64,000 bases of DNA from CAVZCK01 sp963798805 (GTDB lineage: Bacteria > Pseudomonadota > Alphaproteobacteria > Rhizobiales > Rhodomicrobiaceae), in NCBI GenBank assembly GCA_963798805.1, contig CAWCVC010000002.1:124001-188000 (forward strand), written 5' to 3'. Every line of letters begins with the position of its first letter. Position 1 is the stretch's first letter. Shown one piece after another: positions 43,553 through 53,125 of this stretch. A model generated the notes under the pieces. The model was not told where the DNA came from. It did no database searches and saw nothing but the letters and a program-made list of their open reading frames with translations. The translations under genes were made by a program, and so were the position numbers.

Positions 43553-44704
43553 ATGACATTCGATCTGGTGCTCACCGGCGGGCGTGTGATCGACCCGTCG
43601 CAAGACATCGATAGGATCACCGATGTCGCCTTTGCGGATGGCAGGGTCGCCAGCGTCGGTGATGGCCTCGCCGCACGAGCCGCCACGGTCCGGGATTGTT
43701 CTGGCGCGATCGTGACCCCTGGCCTTATCGATCTGCACACGCATGTTTACGTCGGCGGCACCTCGCTCGGCGTCGATCCTGTCGCGCTCGCTGCGTCCGG
43801 CGGCACCACGACGCTCGTCGACGCCGGCAGCGCCGGCCCCGGCAATTTTGCCGGCTTGCGCGCGCACGTCATCGGATCCTCGCCGGTGCGCATCCTCGCC
43901 TATCTGAACATCTCTTTCGCCGGCATCTATGCCTTCGCTAAGCGGATCATGGTCGGCGAGAGCGGCGATCAGCGGCTGCTGGCGCCGGTCGACGCGGTGG
44001 AGGTGGCGAACGCCAATCGCGATGTGCTCGTGGGCATTAAGGTCCGCGTCGGACGCAATGCCAGCGGCACCTCGGGCGCCATCCCCGTGGACATCGCCCG
44101 CGAAGTGGCCGAGGAACTCGGCCTGCCGATGATGGTCCATATTGACGAACCGCCCCCGAGCCTGGATGAGGTGCTGGCGCGGCTGCGGCAGGGCGACGTG
44201 CTCACCCACTGTTTCCGCCCGTTCCCCAACAGCCCGGTGACCAGCGGCCAGATCCGCGCCTCGGTGCACAAGGCGCGCGAGCGCGGCGTCCTGTTCGATA
44301 TCGGTCATGGCAAAGGCTCATTTTCCTTCGATGTCGCCCGTGCGATGCTGGCGGGCGGCTTCATGCCCGATACGATTTCCAGCGATGTGCATGCGCTCTG
44401 TATCGACGGCCCTGCTTTCGACCTCGTCACCACCATGTCGAAATTCCTCTGCCTCGGCGTGCCGCTCGGCTCGGTGACCAAGGCGGCGACGGTGAATGCC
44501 GCGACTGCGCTGAAGCGATCCGATCTCGGCAGCTTGAGGCCTGGCAGCCTCGGCGATGCGTCGATCATCGAGGTCAGGACAGGAGCGTTCGACTATGTCG
44601 ATTCGACCGGGGCGACGCTGCGCGGCGAGCAGAAGATCGTGGCTGCAGGCGTGGTGATCCGGGGTCGTCTATGGGAGCCCGGTTCTTCAGGGGACGGATC
44701 ATGA
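43553..44704 (+). CDS. Amidohydrolase/deacetylase family metallohydrolase (dihydroorotase-like)
   Basis: A 383-residue amidohydrolase of the EF_0837/AHA_3915-like group. It has a beta-sandwich start (FDLVLTGGRVIDPSQDID), the metal motif GLIDLHTHVYVG, KVRVGRNASG where the bridging lysine is expected, MVHIDEPPP, LTHCFRP, and the late aspartate in TISSDVHA. Relatives deacetylate N-acyl-D-amino acids or open cyclic ureides. It is followed by a PLP enzyme for D-amino acids, which fits hydrolysis of an N-acyl or cyclic D-amino-acid derivative (inference). Confidence 0.87.
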   Translation: MTFDLVLTGGRVIDPSQDIDRITDVAFADGRVASVGDGLAARAATVRDCSGAIVTPGLIDLHTHVYVGGTSLGVDPVALAASGGTTTLVDAGSAGPGNFAGLRAHVIGSSPVRILAYLNISFAGIYAFAKRIMVGESGDQRLLAPVDAVEVANANRDVLVGIKVRVGRNASGTSGAIPVDIAREVAEELGLPMMVHIDEPPPSLDEVLARLRQGDVLTHCFRPFPNSPVTSGQIRASVHKARERGVLFDIGHGKGSFSFDVARAMLAGGFMPDTISSDVHALCIDGPAFDLVTTMSKFLCLGVPLGSVTKAATVNAATALKRSDLGSLRPGSLGDASIIEVRTGAFDYVDSTGATLRGEQKIVAAGVVIRGRLWEPGSSGDGS

Positions 44705-44789
44705 CGCCAGATAAAGAGCGCTTCGGCCGGGCTCACCCTGCCGCCTCGGTGCCATTCTGCCAATCAAGCCGGAACAGGGAACTCGCGCC

Positions 44790-45872
44790 ATGAGCATGGA
44801 AAGCCTGAAAGGGGAGATCGCGCGGCAGTTCGGCACGCCGGCGGTCGTGATCGATCTCGACATCGTCGAGCGCAACATCGCGCGACTGCAATCGCTGTGC
44901 GATGTGGCGGGCATCGCCAACCGCCCGCATGTGAAGACGCACAAGAGCCCGGTGCTCGCGGCGATGCAGGTGGCGGCGGGAGCGAAAGGCATCACCTGCC
45001 AGAAGCTCGGCGAGGCGGAGGTTATGGCCGACGGCGGTCTCGACGATATTCTGATCAGCTACAACATCCTCGGTGAGGAGAAGCTCGGACGGCTGGGCAG
45101 GCTTGCCGGACGCATCAAGATGATGGTCTCGGCGGACAATGCTGTAGTGATCGAGGGGCTGCCGCAGGCGGCGGAGATCGCCGGACGTCCGCTCGATGTG
45201 CTGGTCGAATGCGACACCGGCCGCAAGCGCGCGGGCGTGGAGACGCCGGGCGAGGCGGTCGCGCTGGCGACGCAGATTGCGGCGCAGCCAGGCCTCGCCT
45301 TTGCCGGCTTCCTGATCTACCCGCCCGAAACGGGCATTGCCGAGACAGGACGCTTTCTCGATACAGCGATGAAGGGCGTGCGCGCGGCGGGGTTCAACGT
45401 CCGCGTCGTCTCATCCGGCGGGACGCCGAACCTGCCGCATCTCTCCGAAATCGAAGGCATCACGGAGCATCGCTCCGGCACCTCAATCTTCAATGACCGA
45501 ATGATGATGAAGGCTGGCGTCGCCTCGCTCGAAGACTGCGCGCTCGCCGTTTACACGACGGTGGTAAGCCGGGCCGCGCCGGAACGCGGCATTCTCGATG
45601 CCGGCTCCAAGACGCTGACGAGCGATACTGGCGGCCTCACGGGCCACGGCCTGATCCTCGAACACCCCGAGGCGCGCATCGCGCGCTTCGCCGAGGAGCA
45701 CGGCTTTCTCGACCTTTCCGCCTGCAACGATCGCCCCAATGTCGGGGATGTCTTACGGGTGATCCCCAATCATGTCTGCGTGGTGGTCAATATGGTCGAT
45801 CGCCTGATCATGGTGCGCGGGGATGAAATTGTCGGCGAATTGCCCGTCGCGGCGCGTGGAAGGCTGAGCTGA
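44790..45872 (+). CDS. PLP-dependent D-serine dehydratase/D-threonine aldolase family enzyme
   Basis: A 360-residue fold-type III PLP enzyme. The PLP lysine is K49 in RPHVKTHKSP, with a TIM-barrel N-terminal domain and a beta C-terminal domain. The metal-binding pair near the C-terminus is H328-V-C330. Histidine plus cysteine is typical of eukaryotic-type D-serine dehydratases, whereas D-threonine aldolases usually have histidine plus aspartate. So it probably eliminates or cleaves a beta-hydroxy-D-amino acid. It follows the metallohydrolase by 85 bases on the same strand. Confidence 0.87.
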   Translation: MSMESLKGEIARQFGTPAVVIDLDIVERNIARLQSLCDVAGIANRPHVKTHKSPVLAAMQVAAGAKGITCQKLGEAEVMADGGLDDILISYNILGEEKLGRLGRLAGRIKMMVSADNAVVIEGLPQAAEIAGRPLDVLVECDTGRKRAGVETPGEAVALATQIAAQPGLAFAGFLIYPPETGIAETGRFLDTAMKGVRAAGFNVRVVSSGGTPNLPHLSEIEGITEHRSGTSIFNDRMMMKAGVASLEDCALAVYTTVVSRAAPERGILDAGSKTLTSDTGGLTGHGLILEHPEARIARFAEEHGFLDLSACNDRPNVGDVLRVIPNHVCVVVNMVDRLIMVRGDEIVGELPVAARGRLS

Positions 45873-46000
45873 TCAGGGGCGTGCGGGGGGCGGCGCCATG
45901 TTTGCTTAGGGTCGGCCGGGAGATGCCGCAGCGCCGGCACACAAGTCCGACCGAGCTGCTTGTCACGTCGGATCCACCCAAGACGGGCTTTGCAGAGACC

Positions 46001-46756
46001 TCACACCCAGCCGCCGTCTACGATATAGCTTTGGTTGGTGCAGGCGCTCGCCTGGTCGGAAGCGAAGAACAGGACGACGCGCGCGACATCCTCCGGCACG
46101 ATCCTGCGCTTCAGGCATTGGCGCGTCATCAGCTCTTTCTCTCCCTCCGGCGTCAGCCATAGATCGAGCTGGCGCCGGGTCATGATCCAGCCCGGCACGA
46201 TGCTATTGACGCGGATGTTGTGAGGGCCGAGGTCGCGCGCCAGCGAGCGCGTGAGACCCTGAACAGCCGATTTCGCCGTCGTATAGCAGGGCATTCCGCC
46301 TTGCCCGATCATCCAACTCACCGACCCAATATTGACGATCGCGCCGTTCTTCGCTGCCCGCATGTCCGGCGCAACCGCCTGCGCGGCGAAAAACTGATGC
46401 TTGAGATTGGTGGCGATGCGGTCATCCCAATATTCGGAGGTGACGCTGTCCATGTCGTGACGGTCGTCGCGCGCTGCGTTATTGACCAGGATTGTGATCG
46501 GTCCGAGCCGCGCACGGATCGCGCCGACGCTCTTCTGCAAGGCATCTATATCACGCAGGTCGCAAGCTTCGAAGGCGACGCGGTCTGCCGGAAGCTCAGA
46601 CAGGAGTTTCTCCGCCGATTTCATATCGACATCGAGAAATCCCACGCGTGAGCCCTGTTCGGCAAAGGCGCGCACAATCGCCTCGCCGATGCCGGATGCC
46701 CCTCCGGTCACCAGAACCGTCCTATCTTTGAGACTTGCATAGATCGCGCTTGCCAT
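46001..46756 (-). CDS. Short-chain dehydrogenase/reductase (SDR family)
   Basis: A 251-residue classical SDR. The cofactor loop is VTGGASGIGEA; NNA is present in LVNNAARDD; the catalytic serine is in IGSVSW, and tyrosine and lysine in CYTTAKS. The start at 46756 (MASAIYAS) has AAGGAG upstream; an extension to 46795 is possible but lacks a better site. It is likely a sugar or alcohol dehydrogenase. It lies next to the ROK regulator and xylose-type transporter genes, so a role in sugar oxidation is plausible. Confidence 0.9.
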   Translation of the reverse strand: MASAIYASLKDRTVLVTGGASGIGEAIVRAFAEQGSRVGFLDVDMKSAEKLLSELPADRVAFEACDLRDIDALQKSVGAIRARLGPITILVNNAARDDRHDMDSVTSEYWDDRIATNLKHQFFAAQAVAPDMRAAKNGAIVNIGSVSWMIGQGGMPCYTTAKSAVQGLTRSLARDLGPHNIRVNSIVPGWIMTRRQLDLWLTPEGEKELMTRQCLKRRIVPEDVARVVLFFASDQASACTNQSYIVDGGWV

Positions 46757-46873
46757 AGCTGCTCCTTCTGCTCGGCGCGGTCTTGGATACCGCAATTATG
46801 GTGTTGTCATTGAGTTGCCCGCAGCGCGATCTCGCGGCCAGCATCCCGGCGGCAATGACCCGCCAAAGCTGCT

Positions 46874-48112
46874 TCACGGCCCGGCATTGGCAAGCTCGTC
46901 ATCGGCGGCAAGCAGCGCGCGGAGCATGCTCCCTTTCTGAACGAGCGGGTAGCCATCGGCGAAATAGTCGATTCGGATCCTTCCAAGCCTGCCCCCGACC
47001 GGCTGGCCGGCCCCCTTCACGGCGATGCTTTGCGCGATGGCGGCGCGGATCGCCGGCTCCAGTAAATCCCGCGTCACAGTTCCGCTGCCGATCAGCGCGA
47101 CCGGAAAGGGATCGACGAGCGCGAAGATGCTGGCCAATCCGGTTCCGATGGCTCGCCCCGCCGCCTCGATCGCTGCGCGCGCATTATCGTCGCCCCGCTG
47201 CGCCGCTTCGACGATCGCGGCCATCTCGCCGGCGGTCACGAGCCCCGGCGGCGGCAAGTCGTCCGGCAATCCGCTCGCGCGCCGCTTCACGGCGTAATCG
47301 CCCGCATAAGCCTCGATGCAGCCTCGGCTGCCGCAACGGCATTGGGCGCCGCCCGGAATATGGATCATATGCCCGAACTCGATGCCCGATGTCCGCGTGC
47401 CGTTGATCAGCCCGCCGCGCAGGAAAAGGCCCATGCCGACGCCATGCGCAAATAAAATGGCGGCGAAATTGCCGCTGTAGCGCTGGGGATCGTTCCAGTT
47501 CAGAGCCAGCGCCATCAAATCGCAATCGTTGCAAACGCTGACTGGCACGCCGAATTCGCTTTCCAGCCAACTCCGGATCGGCAGGTTGCGTTGTTTGACG
47601 ACGGGAGACCAGAGTAGTTTCATTCCTCCGACATCCGTCACGCCCTGCACGCCGACGGCAATGCGCTTCAGCTCACTCGAGGATTGCCCGGATTTCGCAA
47701 AGGCGTGCTGCAGGCAATGCATCAGCGCGCGCCGGATAGACGCCGCGCTCGCCTGGCGGCTGTCGAAATCTATGGCGCTCTCGGCGAGAGGCGTACCCGT
47801 ATAATCGATGATGGTGGCCGTAACGGAGTTGAGCTGCAAGTTCATCGTGCCCACCAGGCCGGCGGCAGGGTTCACGCTTAGATCGACCTTGGGCCGGCCG
47901 CGCCCGGCAATCGAGGCGTCATCCCGCGAGTGCCTGACGAGCACCCCTTCAGAAATCAGATCGAAGGTGATGGCGGAAACGGTAGCGGCGCTCAATCCGG
48001 TCTGCTGGCCAATATCGGTGCGCGAGATCAGTCCGCGTCGGCGGATTGCAGCGAGAATGCGGCGGCGATTGCCCTTGCGCACATCATCGGAGCGAGTGAC
48101 TGCTCCCCACAC
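46874..48112 (-). CDS. ROK family transcriptional regulator (XylR/NagC type)
   Basis: A 412-residue ROK repressor. The N-terminal winged helix-turn-helix is KGNRRRILAAIRRRGLISRTDI with LSAATVSAITFDLISEGVLV. The sugar-binding ROK domain has the zinc motif CRCGSRGCIEAY and the segment GIEFGHMIHIPGG. It starts at GTG 48112 with CGGAG upstream. It is divergent from xylFHG, and a T7-N8-A7 palindrome lies between them, so it probably represses xylose-type uptake. The kinase-type ATP motif is not evident, as expected for a regulator. Confidence 0.9.
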   Translation of the reverse strand: MWGAVTRSDDVRKGNRRRILAAIRRRGLISRTDIGQQTGLSAATVSAITFDLISEGVLVRHSRDDASIAGRGRPKVDLSVNPAAGLVGTMNLQLNSVTATIIDYTGTPLAESAIDFDSRQASAASIRRALMHCLQHAFAKSGQSSSELKRIAVGVQGVTDVGGMKLLWSPVVKQRNLPIRSWLESEFGVPVSVCNDCDLMALALNWNDPQRYSGNFAAILFAHGVGMGLFLRGGLINGTRTSGIEFGHMIHIPGGAQCRCGSRGCIEAYAGDYAVKRRASGLPDDLPPPGLVTAGEMAAIVEAAQRGDDNARAAIEAAGRAIGTGLASIFALVDPFPVALIGSGTVTRDLLEPAIRAAIAQSIAVKGAGQPVGGRLGRIRIDYFADGYPLVQKGSMLRALLAADDELANAGP

Positions 48113-48241
48113 GTTATTCTTCTCCGGACTCCGAATTGAGTGATGTTCAAACGGGCAAATATATCAGTCTTGCAGGCCGTCGGACAAGACGACCATCAGC
48201 TTAGCGAGTGGTAACTTGACACAGCATCCGGTTTCAATCAC

Positions 48242-48263
48242 TTTTTTTGAGGCTCGAAAAAAA
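48242..48263. promoter_or_regulatory. ROK-type operator candidate, T7-N8-A7
   Basis: Seven Ts, eight bases (GAGGCTCG) and seven As, lying 66-87 bases upstream of xylF and between divergent genes. ROK repressors such as NagC and Mlc bind T-rich/A-rich dyads of this form. A TTGACA hexamer sits just upstream at about 48217. Confidence 0.5.
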
Positions 48264-48328
48264 TGCCCGACAGCAATGGGAAGCGACGGCCTTACTGTTC
48301 GATTCTGAACGTCACAAGGAGAGCATAT

Positions 48329-49369
48329 ATGAAACGGGCTTTGGGAGTGCTCCTCGCGAGCGCCATTATGGCTGCGTCATTTGCCGGCGCGGCCGCCGCC
48401 AAAGGCAAGATCATCGGCGTTTCCTGGTCGAATTTCCAGGAAGAGCGGTGGAAGACCGATGAAGCGGCAATGAAAGCTGCGATCGAGGCGAATGGCGACA
48501 AATATGTATCCGCAGACGCTCAGGCGTCCGCCGCCAAGCAGCTCTCCGACATTGAAAGCCTTATCGCTCAGGGCGCTAACGCGCTCGTCATTCTCACCGT
48601 CGACAAAAATGCGATCGGTCCCGCCATCGACAAAGCCGCTGCCGAAGGCATCCCCGTTATCGGTTATGACCGGCTCATCGAGGACAAGCGTGCCTATTAC
48701 CTGACCTTCGATAATATCGAGGTCGGCCGGATGCAGGCGCGTGCCGTCCATGCCGTTAAGCCGGAAGGCAATTACGCCTTCATCAAGGGCGATAAGGGCG
48801 ATCCGAATGCCGACTTCCTGTTCCAGGGCATCAAGGAGGTTCTGAAAGCAGGGATGGATTCCGGCAAGATCAAAAATGTCGGCGAGACCTATACCGACGG
48901 CTGGAAGCCTGACAATGCGCAGAAAAACATGGAGCAGATCCTGACCGCCAATAACAACAAGGTGGACGCGGTCATCTCTGAAAATGACGGCATGGCCGGC
49001 GGCGTCATTGCGGCGCTTGCCGCTCAGGGCCTGGCCGGCACGGTTCCGGTCTCCGGCCAGGATGGGGATCACGCAGCGCTCAATCGCGTAGCACGCGGGA
49101 CGCAGACCGTTTCCGTCTGGAAGGATGCGCGCGAGCTCGGTAAGGCGGCCGGCAACATCGCTTCCATGCTCGCCAACGGCAAGAAGATGTCCGACGTGCC
49201 GAAGACGGTGCAGTGGTCCGGCGGCGAGAAAGGCGTGACGATGAACGCCATGTTCCTCAAGCCGATCCCGATCACCAAGGACAACCTCAACGTCGTCATC
49301 GACGCCGGCTGGATTTCCAAGAAGGAAGCCTGCGAAGGCGCCAAGCCTGGGGTTAAAGGTTGCAGCTAA
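48329..49369 (+). CDS. xylF: D-xylose ABC transporter substrate-binding protein (XylF)
   Basis: A 346-residue periplasmic sugar receptor with a Sec signal peptide (1-24, ending AAAAK). It shows the XylF pattern GVSWSNFQEERWKTDEA, VIGYDRLI, SENDGMAGG and VSGQDGDHAAL. The start ATG 48329 has AAGGAG upstream; an in-frame extension to 48263 would destroy the signal peptide. It is followed by xylH and xylG and is divergent from the ROK repressor. Confidence 0.93.
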   Translation: MKRALGVLLASAIMAASFAGAAAAKGKIIGVSWSNFQEERWKTDEAAMKAAIEANGDKYVSADAQASAAKQLSDIESLIAQGANALVILTVDKNAIGPAIDKAAAEGIPVIGYDRLIEDKRAYYLTFDNIEVGRMQARAVHAVKPEGNYAFIKGDKGDPNADFLFQGIKEVLKAGMDSGKIKNVGETYTDGWKPDNAQKNMEQILTANNNKVDAVISENDGMAGGVIAALAAQGLAGTVPVSGQDGDHAALNRVARGTQTVSVWKDARELGKAAGNIASMLANGKKMSDVPKTVQWSGGEKGVTMNAMFLKPIPITKDNLNVVIDAGWISKKEACEGAKPGVKGCS

Positions 49370-49405
49370 GCCGTTAGCCTGCTTGCAATGTAACCAAGCT
49401 GACGG

Positions 49406-49433
49406 GCCGCGGCAGGGGTACACCTGCCGCGGC
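49406..49433 (+). other. Perfect 11-base hairpin between xylF and xylH
   Basis: GCCGCGGCAGG pairs perfectly with CCTGCCGCGGC around a six-base loop (GGTACA), 37 bases after the xylF stop. There is no T-run. It probably stabilises xylF mRNA or attenuates read-through, keeping receptor above permease. Confidence 0.6.
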
Positions 49434-49506
49434 TGTGCATTGCGCGCAAGCAGCCAGCGGTTAAAAGATGCAGCTGCGACCTGATGAGGCTTTGGGGAGC
49501 TCTCAA

Positions 49507-50829
49507 ATGAACCGCGATGCCGCTCTGGAGGTAGAGGGCAAAAGCGCCAAGGATGGCGTCATCGAGACGTTTCTGCTCCAGACAGAGATCGATACGCGCC
49601 TGCTCGGCATGATCTCCGCACTCGCCCTGATCTGGGTCGGCTTTCACCTCTATGGTGCGTTCGTCAATGGCTTCGGGGCTTTTCTGACACCCCGCAACCT
49701 CTGGAATCTTTCCGTTCAGACGGCTTCAATCGGCATTATGGCCACAGGCATGGTGCTGGTGATCGTCACTCGCCACATCGATCTCTCGGTCGGCTCGGTG
49801 CTCGGTGTTTGCGCCATGCTGATGGCGATCATGCAGGTCTGGGTCCTGCCGGGCGTTCTCGGCCTCGGCCACCCGGCGATCTGGATCATCGCCCTGCTCA
49901 CGGGCCTTGCCGCAGGCGCCGCGATCGGGGCCTTTCATGGCTTTCTCGTTGCCTATATGCGCATCCCGGCTTTCATCGTCACCCTGGGCGGCCTTCTCGT
50001 CTGGCGCGGTGTCGCCTTCCTCCTGGCGCGCGGCGAAACCATTTCACCGGTCGACACCACCTTCGCTCTCATCGGCGGCGGACCTTACGGCGCGGTCGGC
50101 GAGACCGGGAGCTGGATTGTGGGTGTGCTTGCATGCGCGGGCATTTTAGGGCTGATCGTGTCCGCGCGTCGGCAGCGGCGGCGTTTTCAATTCCCGCTGC
50201 GCCCGGTCTGGGCGGAATTGCTCCTCGCCGTCATCGGCTGCGGCGCGGTGATCGGATTCGTGCTGCTGGTGAACGCCTATCCCTGGCCGCCGGGCATCGT
50301 GCGCCAATATGCGGAGCGACACAATCTGACCATCCCCGAAGGAGGAGTGTTCATCTCGCATGGCTTCGCCATCCCCGTGCTCATCGTGATTTTCGTCGGC
50401 ATCGTCATGACCTTTCTGGTCACGCGGACCCGTTTTGGACGCTATGTCTTCGCCATTGGCGGTAATCCGGAAGCGGCCGAACTCGCCGGCATCAATACGC
50501 GCTGGGTGACGCTCAAGGTCTTCGCGCTGATGGGCTTTCTTGCCGGCCTTTCAGCCGCCGTCGCCAGCGCCCGATTGAACTCGGCGACGAATTCGCTGGG
50601 CACGCTGGACGAGCTTTATGTCATCGCCTCTGCGGTGATCGGCGGCGCGTCGCTCGCCGGCGGCATCGGCACTATTTACGGCGCGATCCTCGGCGCGCTC
50701 GTCATGCAGTCGCTGCAGACGGGGATGGTGTTGATCGGTTTCGACGCGGCGGTGCAGCAGGTGGTGGTCGGCTCGGCGCTCGTCTTCGCCGTCTGGATCG
50801 ATCAGATGTACCGTAGCCGGACAAAGTAG
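49507..50829 (+). CDS. xylH: Xylose-type ABC transporter permease (XylH)
   Basis: A 440-residue permease with about ten hydrophobic segments. It has the family motifs VTRHIDLSVGSVLG, YVFAIGGNPEAAELAGINTRW and ASAVIGGASLAGGIGTIYG. ATG 49507 is chosen because GGGGAG lies upstream; 49468 is an alternative. It transports the sugar delivered by XylF and pairs with the single-domain ATPase that follows after 10 bases. Confidence 0.92.
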   Translation: MNRDAALEVEGKSAKDGVIETFLLQTEIDTRLLGMISALALIWVGFHLYGAFVNGFGAFLTPRNLWNLSVQTASIGIMATGMVLVIVTRHIDLSVGSVLGVCAMLMAIMQVWVLPGVLGLGHPAIWIIALLTGLAAGAAIGAFHGFLVAYMRIPAFIVTLGGLLVWRGVAFLLARGETISPVDTTFALIGGGPYGAVGETGSWIVGVLACAGILGLIVSARRQRRRFQFPLRPVWAELLLAVIGCGAVIGFVLLVNAYPWPPGIVRQYAERHNLTIPEGGVFISHGFAIPVLIVIFVGIVMTFLVTRTRFGRYVFAIGGNPEAAELAGINTRWVTLKVFALMGFLAGLSAAVASARLNSATNSLGTLDELYVIASAVIGGASLAGGIGTIYGAILGALVMQSLQTGMVLIGFDAAVQQVVVGSALVFAVWIDQMYRSRTK

Positions 50830-50839
50830 AGGTAGCGGG

Positions 50840-51628
<789 letters not shown>

Positions 51629-51736
51629 TTAGAGAGGCGCATTCATGGGCGCTGGTCCGACGTGGGGCCTCGCGTAGCTGGCGCCTTTCACTGCGGCCAG
51701 CGCTCGGGGACTCTGACGAAAGGAGAGGAGCATCGG

Positions 51737-52660
51737 ATGAGAAAGGCCGTTCAGATCCGCATGGGCGGTTACGGGCCGCCTACAACCAGCTTCAGCCTGG
51801 GGCTGAAACGCATCGGCGATCGGTTGGAGGCGGCGTTCGGAGATGAGGTCGAGGTCAGATACGTCTGGAACATCATGGACTTCGGCTACCGGGCCGAGGA
51901 CATCCTCTGGCTCGTCGAAAGCGGAATGCTGACGCTCGGCTATCAGTCGAGCAGCTACCTCACCGATCGCGTACCCGAACTTGGCATCCTGGATCTGCCT
52001 TTCGTCTTTTCCGATAGAGAGGCCGTTCGCGAGGCCATGGATCGGCGCTTGGGCGAAGCGCTGACGCGGAAAATCGAGGACCGCGTCAACTATCGGATTT
52101 TTGGATATTTCGAGAACGGCTTTCGCCACCTGTCCAATCGACTTAGACCGATCCATGCGCCATCGGACATGACGGGAATGGCGATACGTGTTCTGCCAAG
52201 CCCGGTGCATCAAAGCACATTCGAGCTTCTGGGCGCCGATGCCCGCCGCATGGACCTCACCGAAGCCATTCGGGGCATTATGGACGGAACCATCGACGCG
52301 CAGGAAAATCCTCTCGCAAACACCGTGACCTATGGCGTCCATGCCTATCACCGTTTCCACACCCTCACCTCGCATTTCTACCTCTCCAGGCCGATATTCG
52401 TGCATCGCCCGACCGTTGAGGGTTGGCCGGCCGAGTTTCGCAGCGCAATGGAAGATGCGGTCCGTGAGGCGGTCACCTATCAGCGCGCCCTTGCCATCGA
52501 GGAAGAGCGGGACGCCGAACGGACCATCCGCGACGCGGGCTGCGAAATCGTCGAGCTGTCCGCCGCTGAGCGGCTCGCCTTCGTGGAGGCAGTCGCCCCC
52601 CTATTGACGGATGCGCAAGCGGAGTATGGGGCCGATATGTTGAAGCTGCTGCCGGGATGA
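51737..52660 (+). CDS. DctP-like TRAP solute-binding protein without signal peptide (orphan)
   Basis: A 307-residue DctP-fold protein: LGIDLPF-like LGILDLPFVFSD, GMAIRVLPSPVHQSTFELLGA and GTIDAQENPLANTV. It begins MRKAVQIRMGGYGPPTTSF, directly at the first beta strand, and AAAGGAGAGGAG upstream fixes the ATG. Extending the frame upstream does not reveal a signal sequence. No dctQ or dctM gene is adjacent. It may be a cytoplasmic binding or sensor protein, or a relic. It converges with the cupin gene after 13 bases. Confidence 0.85.
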   Translation: MRKAVQIRMGGYGPPTTSFSLGLKRIGDRLEAAFGDEVEVRYVWNIMDFGYRAEDILWLVESGMLTLGYQSSSYLTDRVPELGILDLPFVFSDREAVREAMDRRLGEALTRKIEDRVNYRIFGYFENGFRHLSNRLRPIHAPSDMTGMAIRVLPSPVHQSTFELLGADARRMDLTEAIRGIMDGTIDAQENPLANTVTYGVHAYHRFHTLTSHFYLSRPIFVHRPTVEGWPAEFRSAMEDAVREAVTYQRALAIEEERDAERTIRDAGCEIVELSAAERLAFVEAVAPLLTDAQAEYGADMLKLLPG

Positions 52661-52673
52661 ACCTTGGCCAGGA

Positions 52674-53114
52674 TCAGTTCCCCGGAGTCGTGGCCGCGCC
52701 CGAAGGTTGGGCCAGGTCCTGCTCGGAGAGGTGGCGCACGGTCTCGCCTGTTCCGGCAAACGTGCGCGTCACCTCGCCAGCAGCATAGATGAAGAGCATC
52801 ACCACGGTCTCATCGCCGACATTGTGGAAGCAATGCACCTCGCCCTCAGGAATGAAGGCGACCTCCATCGGCCCGATCGGGTGACGCTCGCCGCGGAATT
52901 CGGCCTCGGCATGGCCTTGCAGAATCACGATCTGCTCGTCGCAATTGTGGAAGTGCAGCGCCACCGAACGTCCAGGCGGCAGCGTGGTAGTGCCTGTGGT
53001 CACCCCGGCGCCGCAGCGTGACGCGCTGCAGAAAAGCCGCGTCTCCACCCCGTTGCCACGGTCGAACCGGCCGATCTGGTCCTTGCCGAAGACGCGCGGT
53101 GTCTTGTCCGTCAC
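52674..53114 (-). CDS. Small cupin-domain protein
   Basis: A 146-residue single-cupin protein. The first metal motif is HFHNCDEQIVILQGHAE, with PIGPMEVAFIPEGEVHCFHNVG as the second. It starts at GTG 53114 with GAGGGAG upstream. It is the last gene of the amidohydrolase-gntR-tctCBA-ldh2 operon. Such small cupins can be isomerases, dioxygenases or sensors; no specific reaction can be assigned. Confidence 0.82.
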   Translation of the reverse strand: MTDKTPRVFGKDQIGRFDRGNGVETRLFCSASRCGAGVTTGTTTLPPGRSVALHFHNCDEQIVILQGHAEAEFRGERHPIGPMEVAFIPEGEVHCFHNVGDETVVMLFIYAAGEVTRTFAGTGETVRHLSEQDLAQPSGAATTPGN

Positions 53115-53125
53115 TCTCCGCTCCC

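Noticed and set aside
48242..48263. Reading the T7-N8-A7 dyad as a rho-independent terminator
   Set aside because: It lies between divergent promoters with no gene ending there, and its core stem is short and AT-rich, so an operator is the better reading.
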